Below are positions 48,521 to 58,182 of a stretch of 64,000 nt of DNA, one piece after another. The position numbers were made by a program, and so were the translations under genes. How positions within the stretch are numbered: position 1 is the stretch's first letter; every line of letters starts with the position of its first letter. Source of the DNA: Chromobacterium violaceum ATCC 12472. GTDB lineage: Bacteria > Pseudomonadota > Gammaproteobacteria > Burkholderiales > Chromobacteriaceae. The notes beneath the pieces are model-generated. The model was not told the DNA's origin. It ran no database searches and saw nothing but the letters and a program-made list of their open reading frames with translations. The stretch is taken from contig NC_005085.1 in NCBI RefSeq assembly GCF_000007705.1, positions 2,551,752-2,615,751 on the forward strand, written 5' to 3'.

Positions 48521-50308
48521 ATTGCTGCGGTCTCGCCCGTACAGCGCGATCATCTTGTAGTCGCTGGAGGCCAGCGTCAGGCTGGACAGGTTGAAGCTGG
48601 CGCTGCCGGCGCTGCCCAGTTTGCCGCTCAGATCGATTTGCACCGGGCTGTTGCAGCTGCCGGCGTTGCAGAATGAGGCATCATGCGGGACGACGCTATT
48701 GCTGCCAGTCCAGGAGAAGCTCAAGGCGCCGCCTTGGGCGCTGGCATAGTTGGCCAGCGCGCTCTGGCTGGCGCTGTCCAGGGTCAGCCAGGGCAGCGTC
48801 GCCAGCTCGGACGATTGTGGCGGCACGCCATCCACGCGTGTAATGACGCTGGCGAGCAGGCTGCTGAAGGCATTGTCGGAGTACAGGTCGATCTTCACTC
48901 TCCGTCCGCGCTGGAAGAAGGCGGAGATCAAAGCGTCGCCGGATGCAAGGCTGCCATTGTTGAAGCTGTCCAGTCCCAGCCAGGTGCTGCCGCACGTGCT
49001 GCCTTGCATGGTCAGCCTGGGCTGGCTGCTGCAGCCGGCGTTGCTGAGCGTGGCGATGGGCGTGCCGTCCCAGCCGGTGCCGGCGGCGTTGCGCTGGTAA
49101 ACCTTGGCGGATTGCACGGCGTTGCTCACGCCGTTGGCGCTGGTGCCGATGTCAAACGAAATCGCGCGGTAATAGCTGGGTTGCGGATTGCTGATGCCAA
49201 CCCGCAGCGTGCGCTGCGCATTGGCGTTGACGTGTATTTCATACGGCGACGCCTGGCCCAGCAGTTTCCATGCCGTTGCGCCGTTGCGCAGCACCACCGC
49301 CATTTCCGCGCCTTCCTGCACGGCGCTGCCGTTGATGACGTCAAAGCCGACCGTGCAGATTTTGTCGCTGCCGGAGAAGTCGCAATCGCGCAGAGCGGGG
49401 TTGGCGACGCTGCCGCCGAGCAAGTTGCCTTGCGACAGGAAGCCGCAGATCATCGAAGCGAAATTGCTGGTATTGAGGGATTGCTGGTTGATGCTGAGCG
49501 TGAACTGCGGATCCAGCATACTGGCATTGTTGTTCAGCACGGTGGCGCAGGCGCTGGCGCTGCTGCTGCCGGCGGCGCTATTCAATGCGGCGAAGATCTG
49601 GCTGATGCTGGTCAGATCCAAGCCCAGCCCGTTGAGCAAGGTGCTGTCGCTCAGGCTGCCGGACTGGCTGCCGCTATTGTCCACGTAGAAGTTGCTGCTG
49701 CCAAAACGGCCTTCCAGTTGCACGAAGGTATGCCCGTTATTGGTCCCGGTATTGGCGGCGATGGCGTCCAGCACCTTGTCCATGCCGGTGCGGTTGGCGC
49801 TGAAGGCCGTGGTGGTGAGGTCGGCGCCGCTGCTGAGGCCGGATGCGGCCAGCACTTGCGATAAGGCGTTTTGGAGTGTTTGCTGGCTGCTGTTGAGCGC
49901 GCCGGCGGACGGCGCGCCGCCGCTCATGATGCTGGCGGCGTCGCTGCCGGTGGCCAGCGTGACCAACGCTGTGGTCAGTGACGTGACATTGGCGGTGCCT
50001 GCGCTTTGGGCCACGGCGTAATGACAGGTATAGACCGCGTTGACCAGGCCGCAGGCTTGCAGGCGGAAGGGCGCGGTCAGCGCGCTGACGTCCAGGTTGC
50101 TGTAGCTGCCGTCGCTATTGACGCTGACGCTGACGGTCTGGCCATTGGCGCCCAGCACCGTCAGAGTGGCATTCTGCATCGGCGCGCCGACGGCGATCGT
50201 GCCGGATAGCCTGGAAGAGCCGGTGCTTGCGCTCCCGCCTCCGCCGCCCCCGCATGAAACCAGCGCGACACAGCAGGCAAGTCCAAGAAACGCGCGATGG
50301 ATTCTCAT
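48464..50308 (-). CDS. Large lipoprotein of unknown function
   Basis: A 614-residue protein with a lipoprotein signal (GLACCVALVSC, lipid Cys near residue 19) followed by a poly-Gly linker (GGGGGGS). The N-terminal mature part looks like a carboxypeptidase-regulatory/Ig-like repeat (SGTIAVGAPMQNATLTVLGA, DGSYSNLDVSAL). The rest is Ser/Ala/Asn-rich with no known enzyme motif. It probably sits in the outer membrane or on the surface. The ATG whose complement is 50306-50308 follows AAAGGA and is preferred to the 61-codon longer frame. It overlaps nrdG tail to tail. Confidence 0.7.
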   Translation of the reverse strand: MRIHRAFLGLACCVALVSCGGGGGGSASTGSSRLSGTIAVGAPMQNATLTVLGANGQTVSVSVNSDGSYSNLDVSALTAPFRLQACGLVNAVYTCHYAVAQSAGTANVTSLTTALVTLATGSDAASIMSGGAPSAGALNSSQQTLQNALSQVLAASGLSSGADLTTTAFSANRTGMDKVLDAIAANTGTNNGHTFVQLEGRFGSSNFYVDNSGSQSGSLSDSTLLNGLGLDLTSISQIFAALNSAAGSSSASACATVLNNNASMLDPQFTLSINQQSLNTSNFASMICGFLSQGNLLGGSVANPALRDCDFSGSDKICTVGFDVINGSAVQEGAEMAVVLRNGATAWKLLGQASPYEIHVNANAQRTLRVGISNPQPSYYRAISFDIGTSANGVSNAVQSAKVYQRNAAGTGWDGTPIATLSNAGCSSQPRLTMQGSTCGSTWLGLDSFNNGSLASGDALISAFFQRGRRVKIDLYSDNAFSSLLASVITRVDGVPPQSSELATLPWLTLDSASQSALANYASAQGGALSFSWTGSNSVVPHDASFCNAGSCNSPVQIDLSGKLGSAGSASFNLSSLTLASSDYKMIALYGRDRSNLGFESNYVSCANGSNSCP

Positions 50309-50538
50309 TCCTTTTCCCCCTCGGTTCATACGGTTGTGTTCCCAGATTAGCCAATCCGCAAGCGCGTATGGATGTTTCTTCATCAACGCATCAGGGCCCG
50401 CGGGCATTGGAATGGGCTGGCGCGACGCCGCGGGGCGCGTGGAAGTGTGTTGCTGTTTTTTGCGATGCCAGACCCCCTGCGAAAAATGCACTTATCATGA
50501 GTGGGCGACCTGACAATAACTAGGACTGGAGAAGAGGC

Positions 50539-51735
50539 ATGGCTTGGACCAAGGAGCAGAAACAAACGGTGTTCGCCTGCTATCTGGGCTGGACGCTGGA
50601 CGCGTTCGACTTTTTCCTGATGGTGTTCGTGCTGAAGGATGTCGCCAAGGCGTTCGGCGCCGACATCGAAGCGGTCAGCTGGGCGATCATGCTGACCCTG
50701 GCGGCGCGGCCGATAGGCGCGCTGATATTCGGCCGGCTGGCTGACCGTTTCGGCCGCAGGCCGGTGCTGATGGCGAACATCGTGCTGTATTCGGTGCTGG
50801 GCTTCTCATCGGCGTTCGCGCCCAACCTGCTGGCGCTGCTGGCGCTGCGAACCCTGTTCGGCGTGGCGATGGGCGGGGAATGGGGCGTGGGCTCTTCGCT
50901 GACGATGGAAAGCATACCCAAGGAATCGCGCGGATTCGTCTCCGGCCTGCTGCAGGCCGGCTACCCCAGCGGCTACCTGCTGGCGACGCTGGCCTTCGGC
51001 CAGCTGTTCGAACACATAGGCTGGCGCGGCATGTTCATGCTCAGCCTGCTGCCCGCGCTACTGACGCTGTACATCCGCCGCAACGTGCCGGAAAGCCCGA
51101 GCTGGGAAGCCTCGAAACATCACGATAAACCCGGACTGCTGCAGGCGATATCCGCGCAATGGAGGCTGTCGTTGTACGCCATCATCCTGATGACCTGCTT
51201 CAACTTCTTTTCGCACGGCACGCAAGACATGTATCCGACTTTCCTGCGCGTGCAGCACAAGTTCGATCCGCACACCGTGCAGCTGATCGCCATTTGCCTG
51301 AACGTCGGCGCCATCGTCGGCGGGTTGACGATGGGCAGCCTGTCGGAAAAGATAGGCCGGCGCAACGCCATCACCCTGGCGGCGCTGTTCGCGCTGCCGG
51401 TGCTGCCGCTGTGGGCGTTCACCAGCACGCCGTTGCCGCTGGCCATCGGCGCTTTTCTGATGCAGATATCGGTGCAGGGCGCCTGGGGCGTGATACCCGC
51501 CCATTTGAACGAAATCTCGCCGCCGGCGGTGCGGGCCACTTTCCCCGGCCTGGTCTATCAGCTGGGCAATCTGCTGGCCTCGGTCAACAGCCCATTGCAG
51601 GCGCACATGGCCAAGACCAATGGCGGCGATTACGGTCTGGCGATGGCCATCGTCGCCGGCATCGTCGCGCTGGCCATCGCCATCCTGATCCGCTTCAGCC
51701 ACGAGCGCAGGGGAGAGGCGATGCAAGCTCACTAG
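50539..51735 (+). CDS. MFS transporter (metabolite:H+ symporter type)
   Basis: A 398-residue major facilitator with 12 predicted helices. Signatures of the metabolite:H+ symporter group are present: GWTLDAFDFFLMVFV in helix 1, GRLADRFGRRPVL in the 2-3 loop, and RGFVSGLLQAGYPSGYLLA in helix 5. It is closest by eye to sialate or aromatic acid transporters (NanT, PcaK types), but the substrate is unknown. A GGAGAAGAGG site precedes the ATG. It converges on the type III secretion cluster and does not belong to it. Confidence 0.85.
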   Translation: MAWTKEQKQTVFACYLGWTLDAFDFFLMVFVLKDVAKAFGADIEAVSWAIMLTLAARPIGALIFGRLADRFGRRPVLMANIVLYSVLGFSSAFAPNLLALLALRTLFGVAMGGEWGVGSSLTMESIPKESRGFVSGLLQAGYPSGYLLATLAFGQLFEHIGWRGMFMLSLLPALLTLYIRRNVPESPSWEASKHHDKPGLLQAISAQWRLSLYAIILMTCFNFFSHGTQDMYPTFLRVQHKFDPHTVQLIAICLNVGAIVGGLTMGSLSEKIGRRNAITLAALFALPVLPLWAFTSTPLPLAIGAFLMQISVQGAWGVIPAHLNEISPPAVRATFPGLVYQLGNLLASVNSPLQAHMAKTNGGDYGLAMAIVAGIVALAIAILIRFSHERRGEAMQAH

Positions 51736-51742
51736 CCGGGGC

Positions 51743-52192
51743 TTACCAGGATTCGAACTCCTCGGGCGTGCCGTCCGACAGCATCGTGTCCTGCATCCAT
51801 TTGTCCATCTGGAACTGCAGATTGCCGAGGCTGACCATCACGCCCATCAACGGCTCCCGCAGGGGCGAGGCCTCGCCTTCCTCCTTCAGCGCCATATCGA
51901 TCACTTCAAGTTGCTGGGCCAGCGTGGGGAAGGCGGGCTGGCCGCCTTCGCCGAACTCGCGCAACAGCCTGGCGATCGCGTCGATCTGCTCCTGCTTCGC
52001 CTGCGGGGAGTCGGCCAGCGGCGGCGGCAGGTCCCGCACCGCCTGCAGAAAGGCCTGCAGCTGGGCGCCAGAAGCGGACGACGCCGATGAGGCGGCGTCC
52101 GCTGCAACGGCGACGCGCTGTTGCAGCGATTGCACGCCGTCGCCGCTCTGAGAGAAGGCTTGCGCGCCGATGGCGCTTATCGGATTCAGCAT
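51743..52192 (-). CDS. Type III secretion protein OrgC-like
   Basis: A 149-residue protein at the end of the prgHIJK-orgABC cluster, matching Salmonella OrgC (149 residues) in size and place. OrgC is a secreted early substrate that promotes needle assembly. The sequence is Ala/Gln-rich with short amphipathic helices (FLQAVRDLPPPLADSPQAKQ, QFQMDKWMQDTML). It overlaps orgB by seven bases. In Chromobacterium this locus is called corC, from memory. Confidence 0.72.
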   Translation of the reverse strand: MLNPISAIGAQAFSQSGDGVQSLQQRVAVAADAASSASSASGAQLQAFLQAVRDLPPPLADSPQAKQEQIDAIARLLREFGEGGQPAFPTLAQQLEVIDMALKEEGEASPLREPLMGVMVSLGNLQFQMDKWMQDTMLSDGTPEEFESW

Positions 52193-52887
52193 GTTTCGGT
52201 CTCCCGGTTTTCTTGGTCGGCAAGCATTCTGTCCAGTTCGTCTCGCAGGGCGGACAGCGCGGCGGCGGACAATCCGCGGCAGCGGGACGGCAGGTCGCCC
52301 AGCGCCTGCATCGCCTGGCTGGATGCGGGCTCCACGTACAGTTCCGGCGAGAACTCCGCCGCCTGCTCGCCGCAGCACATGACGAAGCGGCTGTCGGCGT
52401 GGTAATCCAGGCTCAGCCGTCCGCCCCAGGACTCGGCCAGCAGGGCCATCAACTCAGCCTGAGAGGCGCGGGCTTGCTGCGGCAACAGCAGGTGCAGGGT
52501 GCGGGATTCATCCTCCCTCCGCCGCTCCCGCAGCCATTCATCCAGGGCCAGCAGCAAGGCGTCCGGGTGGTCGACCGCAGCGGACAGCATCGCCCGGGAT
52601 TCGGCCTCCAGCCTTTCCCGGCAATGGCGCAGCAAGGCATCGCCATTGGCCAGGTGGCGAGCCAGCTGGCCCAGCGCCTGGATCATGCCGTCTCCGTATC
52701 CGTCCAGCAGCGCGCGGCCGCGGAGGCTTTCCGCCTCCTGTTCGGCCTGGCGCACGATGCGCGCCGCATGACGGCGCGCCTCCCGTTCCAGACTGACCGC
52801 CTTGTCGTGCCGCAGCAGCTGCTCGCGGCATACCAGCACGCCCTCAATCGCGTTCGGAGGGCGGAAAATGGGGATGTCTCTTGGCAT
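52186..52887 (-). CDS. orgB: Type III secretion cytoplasmic sorting-platform protein OrgB
   Basis: A 233-residue homologue of Salmonella OrgB (226), the stator-like protein (SctL/FliH class) that links the ATPase InvC to the sorting platform. It starts [11 protein letters not shown], and the middle is a charged helix (HDKAVSLEREARRHAARIV) as in FliH/SctL proteins. It overlaps orgA by 44 bases and orgC by seven, so translation is tightly coupled. Confidence 0.82.
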   Translation of the reverse strand: MPRDIPIFRPPNAIEGVLVCREQLLRHDKAVSLEREARRHAARIVRQAEQEAESLRGRALLDGYGDGMIQALGQLARHLANGDALLRHCRERLEAESRAMLSAAVDHPDALLLALDEWLRERRREDESRTLHLLLPQQARASQAELMALLAESWGGRLSLDYHADSRFVMCCGEQAAEFSPELYVEPASSQAMQALGDLPSRCRGLSAAALSALRDELDRMLADQENRETETC

Positions 52888-53422
52888 ATTGCAGGGCCAG
52901 GGTAAGTAACAGGGTGTTTTGGGCCGGGATGCATGGCGAAGCCTCATCCACCCAGGCGGGGAAAAGCAGCGGCAGCCGCTGTGCCAGCGCTTCCGGCATG
53001 CGTTCGCGCCAGGACAGCAACTGGCCGAAACCGGCCAGCAGGATGGCGTCGTGGCCGGGCGCTTCGTCCAGGGGCGCGGCCGGCCATTCGGCGCCGATCT
53101 GCATGGCGGCGAAACCGCGCGCCCAGCCGGGCAGCCGCAGCAGGCCGCCTCTCGCGGCCAGCCTGGCCCGCAGCAACTGGCAGCCCATCAGATAGGCCGC
53201 CTGGGGCAGCCGGTGCCATTCGGCCAGCCACAGGCCATGAGACCTGTCGGCAGGGTCCGGCGACCAGTCGGTTCTCAAACGGTAGCCGGCGATCAACATA
53301 TCGTTGACCAGGCGCCGCTGTTCCGCGCCGGCAAGCGCGGGCGGCAGCCGCAGCCTGTCCCGATGCAGGTAGGACAGGGGGTCGAACAGGAGGGCCCGCA
53401 GCTGGACAGCCTGCTCAGCCAT
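52844..53422 (-). CDS. orgA: Type III secretion sorting-platform protein OrgA
   Basis: A 192-residue OrgA (SctK) homologue, which in Salmonella joins the sorting platform to the needle base. It contains [19 protein letters not shown] near the N-terminus, and a central [20 protein letters not shown]. It overlaps prgK by eight bases and orgB by 44. Confidence 0.85.
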   Translation of the reverse strand: MAEQAVQLRALLFDPLSYLHRDRLRLPPALAGAEQRRLVNDMLIAGYRLRTDWSPDPADRSHGLWLAEWHRLPQAAYLMGCQLLRARLAARGGLLRLPGWARGFAAMQIGAEWPAAPLDEAPGHDAILLAGFGQLLSWRERMPEALAQRLPLLFPAWVDEASPCIPAQNTLLLTLALQYAKRHPHFPPSERD

Positions 53423-54143
53423 TGCGAGGCTCTCCGGCTCGGGAGCCGCGCCTCATCCGCCACCAGGCGGCGATGCCGGCCAGCAGCGCCAACCCGATCC
53501 CGGCGATCAGCCAGGACAGGGAGGCGGCATTGCTTTTCGGCGCTGGGCCGGGAGGCTGCTGCTGCGCTTCTTCGCGGCGCGACAACACCACCGAGATGTT
53601 GTCGTAGTCGACTTCGGCGAAGCTGTTCTTCAGGAAACGCTTGATGTTGTTGATCATCGCTGCGGCGTCGACATCGCGGTCGTACACCGCCAGCGCCGAG
53701 ATATGCATGGGCTGGGACGCGCGCCCGGCTTCGCCGCTGTCCAGGTCGTAGCTGACGTGGACCCGGGCGGACAGGATGCCGTCCATGGTTTGCAGCGACT
53801 GCTCCAGCCGCTGCTCTATCGCGGAATAGAGCCTAGCTTTCTCAGCCCGCGGCGAAGAGACCAGCGAATCGGCGGGAAACATCTGCGCCACTTCCATCCT
53901 CGGCCTGGAAGGCAGGTCGTAGGCGCGCAGCCAGTCCACCGCCGCGGCGAAATCCGCAGGCGCCACGGCGATGCTGAAACCGGCTTTGCCACGGTCCGCC
54001 TTGTCGGCTTCGATATTGTGACGCTGCAACACCGCGATCACCTCGTTGGCCTGCTGCTGATCCAATCCTTTCAGCAGGTCCTTTTGCTGGCAACCGCTCA
54101 GCGCCGCGGCCAGCAGCAACGCTTTCAGGCAAGCCTTCATCAT
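53415..54143 (-). CDS. prgK: Type III secretion inner-membrane ring lipoprotein PrgK
   Basis: A 242-residue SctJ family protein. The lipoprotein signal [16 protein letters not shown] places lipid on the Cys near residue 18. The two ring-building motifs follow ([17 protein letters not shown], then [12 protein letters not shown]), and one C-terminal membrane helix lies at about 208-228. It assembles with PrgH into the inner-membrane rings. It is coupled to prgJ by overlapping start and stop codons. Confidence 0.93.
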   Translation of the reverse strand: MMKACLKALLLAAALSGCQQKDLLKGLDQQQANEVIAVLQRHNIEADKADRGKAGFSIAVAPADFAAAVDWLRAYDLPSRPRMEVAQMFPADSLVSSPRAEKARLYSAIEQRLEQSLQTMDGILSARVHVSYDLDSGEAGRASQPMHISALAVYDRDVDAAAMINNIKRFLKNSFAEVDYDNISVVLSRREEAQQQPPGPAPKSNAASLSWLIAGIGLALLAGIAAWWRMRRGSRAGEPRNG

Positions 54144-54442
54144 GAGCGCAGCAAGCTTTCCACCGCGCCGACGGTTTTGCGGGTCAGCGTGCTGATCATC
54201 GAAACCTCGAGGTTGTAATTGGCGGTTCGCTGCTGCAACGCGAACAGCTCGGCTGGATTGGAGATCAACTCCGGCCGCTCCAGTCGTTGCATGATGTCGT
54301 TTCTTTCGGCGTCGGTGGCCACGGCTGAACGGGAGAATGCCTGGATCAATCTATCTTCCAGCGACACCATTTCGGCGTCTGTCTGTCCTAGATCGCTGGC
54401 CTGTGCCAGCGCTTGCGATGCGGCGGGGCCGATGACGTTCAT
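54140..54442 (-). CDS. prgJ: Type III secretion inner rod protein PrgJ
   Basis: A 100-residue homologue of Salmonella PrgJ (101), the inner rod (SctI) that sits between the export gate and the needle. It is helical, starts [14 protein letters not shown] and ends [13 protein letters not shown] use the ATG whose complement is 54440-54442 as the start; longer frames add non-homologous sequence. It lies between prgI and prgK. Confidence 0.88.
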   Translation of the reverse strand: MNVIGPAASQALAQASDLGQTDAEMVSLEDRLIQAFSRSAVATDAERNDIMQRLERPELISNPAELFALQQRTANYNLEVSMISTLTRKTVGAVESLLRS

Positions 54443-54486
54443 GATGAGCTCCGTGAAGAGCGCCGGCAAAGGCCGGCGCGCGCGGT

Positions 54487-54741
54487 TTAGCGGAAGTTCT
54501 GGATGATGGCGGCGTCGATGTCCTTGAACGCCTTGACCGCGTTGGATTGCGCGTTGCGGTACAGGTTGTACTCGGACAGCTTGCTCTGGTATTTCGCCAG
54601 CAGCTTCGGGTCGGATGGCGTCGCGGAAAGATCTTTCAGCGCCTGCTCGACGGCGCCGTGCAGATCCTGCACGCCTTGGTCGAATTGGTTGGAAACGCCA
54701 TCCAGATAACCGCTCCATGGGGTATTCACCGGGTCTGGCAT
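54487..54741 (-). CDS. prgI: Type III secretion needle protein PrgI
   Basis: An 84-residue needle subunit (SctF). It shares with Salmonella PrgI the segment TPWSGYLD near the start and a nearly identical C-terminal half, including YQSKLSEYNLYRNAQSN and the final DIDAAIIQNFR, which forms the needle core. Such identity in a short protein makes the assignment firm. In C. violaceum this is cprI, from memory. Confidence 0.96.
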   Translation of the reverse strand: MPDPVNTPWSGYLDGVSNQFDQGVQDLHGAVEQALKDLSATPSDPKLLAKYQSKLSEYNLYRNAQSNAVKAFKDIDAAIIQNFR

Positions 54742-54759
54742 GTCTGTGGTTCCTTTCGG

Positions 54760-55935
54760 TCAGAGGGGTTTGGGGAAATACCAATGGCCGCTGTTCAGCT
54801 TCACATAGCCCTGGCTTCCATATTTGAAGGACTTGCCCTTGAGCCAGTCATCCTTCAACTCGATGGCGAACTGCACATAGCGTCCGCCCCATTGGCGATA
54901 GTAGGCATCGACGAATTGCCGCGCCCGCTGCAGCTCGCCGTCGTCGAGCGCGCCGGCGATCACGAATGTGACGCTGTCGCGCTGATCGTTGCGGGTAAAC
55001 GGCAGCGCCTGGCGGCTCAGCCCTTCCTCGGCCTGCCGGGAGGCGGCCTCGTCGTCCACCGGCACGATGGATACGCGCTCGGCGTAAGGCATCAGTACCG
55101 ACAGCTGGCTGGCCAGCTTCTGCCTGGAGGCTTCATCCAGCGGCGATCGCTGGCGGCTGATCCACAGCTGCGGCCGGCGCGGGTCGTCCAACAACAGCCT
55201 GTAAAAGGCCAATTCGGGCCGGCTTTCGGACAGCCAGCGGGACACGCGCTCGCTTTCGCCGGCCGGCTCCACGATCTGGACCGGCTGGCGGAATTCGGCT
55301 CGCAATAACGATTGCCTGGCCCAGACGCCGTCGCGGGCGTCGGCGGCGGCGACGTAATAGACGCCGTCCCGTCCCGGCAGCACATGGAAGCGCTGCCCAT
55401 CGTCGCCCAGCAGCGCGCTCAGCTCGGCCACCTGTCTCTGCTGGCTGTTCCACAGCCAATGCCCTCCTGCGGCCAGCAGTGCGACGGCGCACAAGGCACC
55501 GAGCGCGAGCAGGGCGCGGCCGGCGCGGCCCGGGGTCGCAGAAGATGGCGCCGCGGGCGCTCCGGTCGGTTCGAAGCCGTTCAGGATCTCGGCCTGCCAC
55601 GGCAGATGCTGGGGCCGCAACGCGAGTCGCAAGGCGCCCACTGACAGCGGCTGGTTGAACGGCGCCTCGCTTTCCGTCACCTCATCCCCGAGAATCCTCA
55701 GCCGGGCGCAGCCGTTGTCCAGCAGCAGCTCGAAGTTGACGCCACCCTCAGCCAGCGGCACGAATAGGCTGTCCGCCGGAAGCTCCGGCGGCAGCCCATC
55801 CGCGGCCAGCGCGGACTCGGGCCCAACCAGGAACAGAGTCTTTCCGGGTTGCAGCGTGAACTCGCATCCGCGCAGCGGGCTATTGAGCAGGCGGACGACG
55901 ACGGCGTCGCGTCCAGAGGTGTTGATGTCTTCCAC
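54760..55935 (-). CDS. prgH: Type III secretion inner-membrane ring protein PrgH
   Basis: A 391-residue homologue of Salmonella PrgH (392), forming the outer part of the inner-membrane ring. Recognisable segments are RLLNSPLRGCEFTLQPG in the N-terminal forkhead-associated-like domain, a membrane helix near 150-170, HVLPGRDGVYYVAA, and the late RARQFVDAYYRQWGGRY and ELKDDWLKG. I place the start at GTG 55935 (MEDINTSG) because it gives the family length; the nominal longer frame begins at a TTG in sequence without resemblance. It is the first gene of the cluster; the promoter lies upstream. Confidence 0.92.
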   Translation of the reverse strand: MEDINTSGRDAVVVRLLNSPLRGCEFTLQPGKTLFLVGPESALAADGLPPELPADSLFVPLAEGGVNFELLLDNGCARLRILGDEVTESEAPFNQPLSVGALRLALRPQHLPWQAEILNGFEPTGAPAAPSSATPGRAGRALLALGALCAVALLAAGGHWLWNSQQRQVAELSALLGDDGQRFHVLPGRDGVYYVAAADARDGVWARQSLLRAEFRQPVQIVEPAGESERVSRWLSESRPELAFYRLLLDDPRRPQLWISRQRSPLDEASRQKLASQLSVLMPYAERVSIVPVDDEAASRQAEEGLSRQALPFTRNDQRDSVTFVIAGALDDGELQRARQFVDAYYRQWGGRYVQFAIELKDDWLKGKSFKYGSQGYVKLNSGHWYFPKPL

Positions 55936-56111
55936 GGTGATATCGTCTTCCGGATCAGGTGCTTGCCGGCGGGGCCGGGCATGTGGGCACTGTAGCGGCG
56001 CGATGGCAACAGTTCCTGATGAAAAGCCGATCAAAATCCGGCGGAGCGATCAGATTTGAAAGAGCGGCGGCCGATGGCCGCCGCGCATGGAAGGAAGCGA
56101 AAGGAGCGGGA

Positions 56112-56813
56112 TCAGCCGCCGCGCGGCTTGCCGTCCTGGCCGAACAGGATGGCGCGGGAGGCCTCGGTGACCGACGGCGCGGTATTGACGCTTTCCGCCA
56201 GCGCATAGGCGCGCTTCACCGCGGGACGCTCGGCGATGCGCTCGAACCAGCGCTTGAGCGAAGGGAAGTCGTCCAGGTTCTGCTGCTGGCGCTGGTGCGG
56301 CACGATCCACGGGTAGCAGGCCATGTCGGCGATCGAGTAATCGCCGGCGATGAAGTCGCGGCCGTCGGACAAATGCGTGTCCAGCACGCGGTAGAGGCGG
56401 GCGGTCTCGCGCACGTAGCGGTCGATCGCGTATGGCAGCTTTTCCGGCGCGTACTGGGAGAAATGGTGGTTCTGGCCCGCCATCGGCCCCAGGCCGCCCA
56501 TCTGCCAGAACAGCCACTGCAGCGCCTCGTTGCGGCCGCGCAGGTCTTGCGGAATGAAGCGGCCGGTCTTGTCGGCCAGATACAGCAAGATGGCTCCGGA
56601 TTCGAACAGGCTGATCGGTTCGCCGCCGTCTTGCGGCGCATGGTCGACGATGGCCGGAATGCGATTATTGGGCGCGATGCGCAGGAAATCGGGCTGGAAC
56701 TGATCGCCGGCGGAGATGTTCACCGGCACGATGCGGTAAGGCAGGCCGGCCTCCTCGAGGAACAGGGTGATCTTGTGGCCGTTGGGCGTGGTCCAGTAAT
56801 GAAGGTCTATCAT
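56112..56813 (-). CDS. Glutathione S-transferase, YfcG/YghU-like
   Basis: A 233-residue thiol transferase of the Nu/Ure2-like class. Residues 1-85 are the thioredoxin-like domain with [21 protein letters not shown] and the glutathione-binding [13 protein letters not shown]. Residues 95-220 are the helical domain with [13 protein letters not shown]. The ATG whose complement is 56811-56813 fits the family N-terminus. It is divergent from kptA and not part of the secretion cluster. Confidence 0.9.
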
Positions 56814-56925
56814 CGTTCGCCTCCTGGATGGGAATGGAAAGAATGACATGGGGGCATGCCCGCGTTTTGAAAGAGCATCCGCGCGCGGTATGATTGCGCG
56901 AAACCCAATCAAGCAAGATCCTGCC

Positions 56926-57477
56926 ATGCGCAATACGCAAGACGACCATTCGCGTTTTCTCAGCCTGGTACTGAGGCATCAACCGGAAACCATAGGATTG
57001 CAACTGGACGACCAGGGCTGGGCCGATATCGGCGAGCTGCTGGCCAGGCTTGCCGCCAAGGGCCGGAACTTGGGCCGCAAGCAACTGGAGAAGATTGTTC
57101 TCGACAACGACAAGCAGCGGTTCGCCATCAGCGAGGATGGACTGCGCATCCGCGCCAACCAGGGCCACTCGATCAAGATAGATCTGGGCCTGGCGGCCTG
57201 CGAGCCGCCCGACAGGCTGTACCACGGCACCGCCAGCCGGTTCCTCGACGCCATCCTGGCCGAAGGGCTGCGGCCAGGCCAGCGCCAGCATGTCCATCTT
57301 TCCGCCGACGGGCAGACCGCGCGCAAGGTGGGCGCGCGCCACGGCAAGCCCGTGGTGCTGGAGATCGATGCCCGCGCGATGCGGCAGGCCGGGCTGGCGT
57401 TCTACCGCTCCGACAACGGCGTCTGGCTGATCGACGGCGTGCCGCCGGTCTTCATCCGTCAAACCGAAGCGCGATAG
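56926..57477 (+). CDS. kptA: RNA 2'-phosphotransferase, KptA/Tpt1 family
   Basis: A 183-residue enzyme that transfers a splice-junction 2'-phosphate to NAD+, giving ADP-ribose cyclic phosphate. The R-H-R-R type catalytic elements are visible: [14 protein letters not shown] at the N-terminus, [20 protein letters not shown] and [13 protein letters not shown] later. Bacteria lack the matching tRNA-splicing pathway, so its natural substrate is unclear (RNA repair or ADP-ribosylation are possibilities). The SRAP gene starts nine bases after its stop. Confidence 0.92.
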
Positions 57478-57486
57478 GGCCGGAAC

Positions 57487-58131
57487 ATGTGCGTCAACTT
57501 CATTCCGCCCAGCCGCGGCCAGCTACGTGAATGGTTAGGCTGCGACCCCGGCGACGGGCAATGGCCGGACGAGGCCTGGCAGGACTACCCGGCTCCCATC
57601 CTGACCCGGGATGGCTTGCGCTTCGCCAGCTATGGCTTCATTCCCAAGCGCCACCAGCCGGCGGGCGTGCGGCTCAGCACCATGAACGCCCGCGTCGAAA
57701 CCATAGGCCAGCTGCGAAGCTACCGCGACGCCTGGCGCAACTGCCAGCTGTGCCTGGTGCCGATGCAGGCGTTTTATGAACCCTGCTACGAGAGCGGTCG
57801 GGCGGTGCGCACAAAGATAAGCATGGCCGACGGCGCGCCGTTCGCAGTGGCGGGCCTGTGGCGCGAATGGCGCGAGGCGGACGGCTCGATCAGCCTGGCC
57901 TTCACCCAGATCACCATCCATGCCGACGGCCACGCGGTGATGGGGCGCATGCATAGGCCCGGCGACGAAAAGCGCTCGCTGGCCATCATCCCCGCGGCGC
58001 TTTACCAGGCGTGGCTGCATTGCCGCAATCCGGAGCAGGCGCGCGCCTTTCTGCAGCTGTTTTCCGCCGAGGCCATGCGCGCGGAAGGCGAAATCGCCGA
58101 TCCGCCCCGGCAGGGATCGCTGTTCGATTGA
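57487..58131 (+). CDS. SOS response-associated peptidase (SRAP/HMCES-YedK-like), variant
   Basis: A 214-residue SRAP-domain protein. The catalytic Cys2 is exposed after Met removal, but the start reads MCVNF rather than the usual MCGRF. The glutamate is in AFYEPCYE, and a histidine lies in GRMHRPGDEK, also a little changed. SRAP proteins crosslink to abasic sites in single-stranded DNA. The altered residues suggest a divergent subfamily. It directly follows kptA and is probably co-transcribed. Confidence 0.83.
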   Translation: MCVNFIPPSRGQLREWLGCDPGDGQWPDEAWQDYPAPILTRDGLRFASYGFIPKRHQPAGVRLSTMNARVETIGQLRSYRDAWRNCQLCLVPMQAFYEPCYESGRAVRTKISMADGAPFAVAGLWREWREADGSISLAFTQITIHADGHAVMGRMHRPGDEKRSLAIIPAALYQAWLHCRNPEQARAFLQLFSAEAMRAEGEIADPPRQGSLFD

Positions 58132-58138
58132 AGGCAAA

Positions 58139-58162
58139 AAGCCCGCAGGACGCGGGCTTGGT
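58139..58162. terminator. Terminator serving fbp (and possibly the SRAP gene)
   Basis: An eight-base stem (AAGCCCGC with GCGGGCTT) has a four-base loop. Read on the minus strand it ends with five T (the A run on the plus strand at 58136-58140), so it best fits the end of fbp. Confidence 0.72.
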
Positions 58163-58182
58163 TCAGAAAGACGACTGGCGGC

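Noticed and set aside
54760-56034. Start of prgH at the far upstream TTG
   Set aside because: The extra 33 codons have no resemblance to PrgH and the TTG has no ribosome site; GTG 55935 gives the family length.
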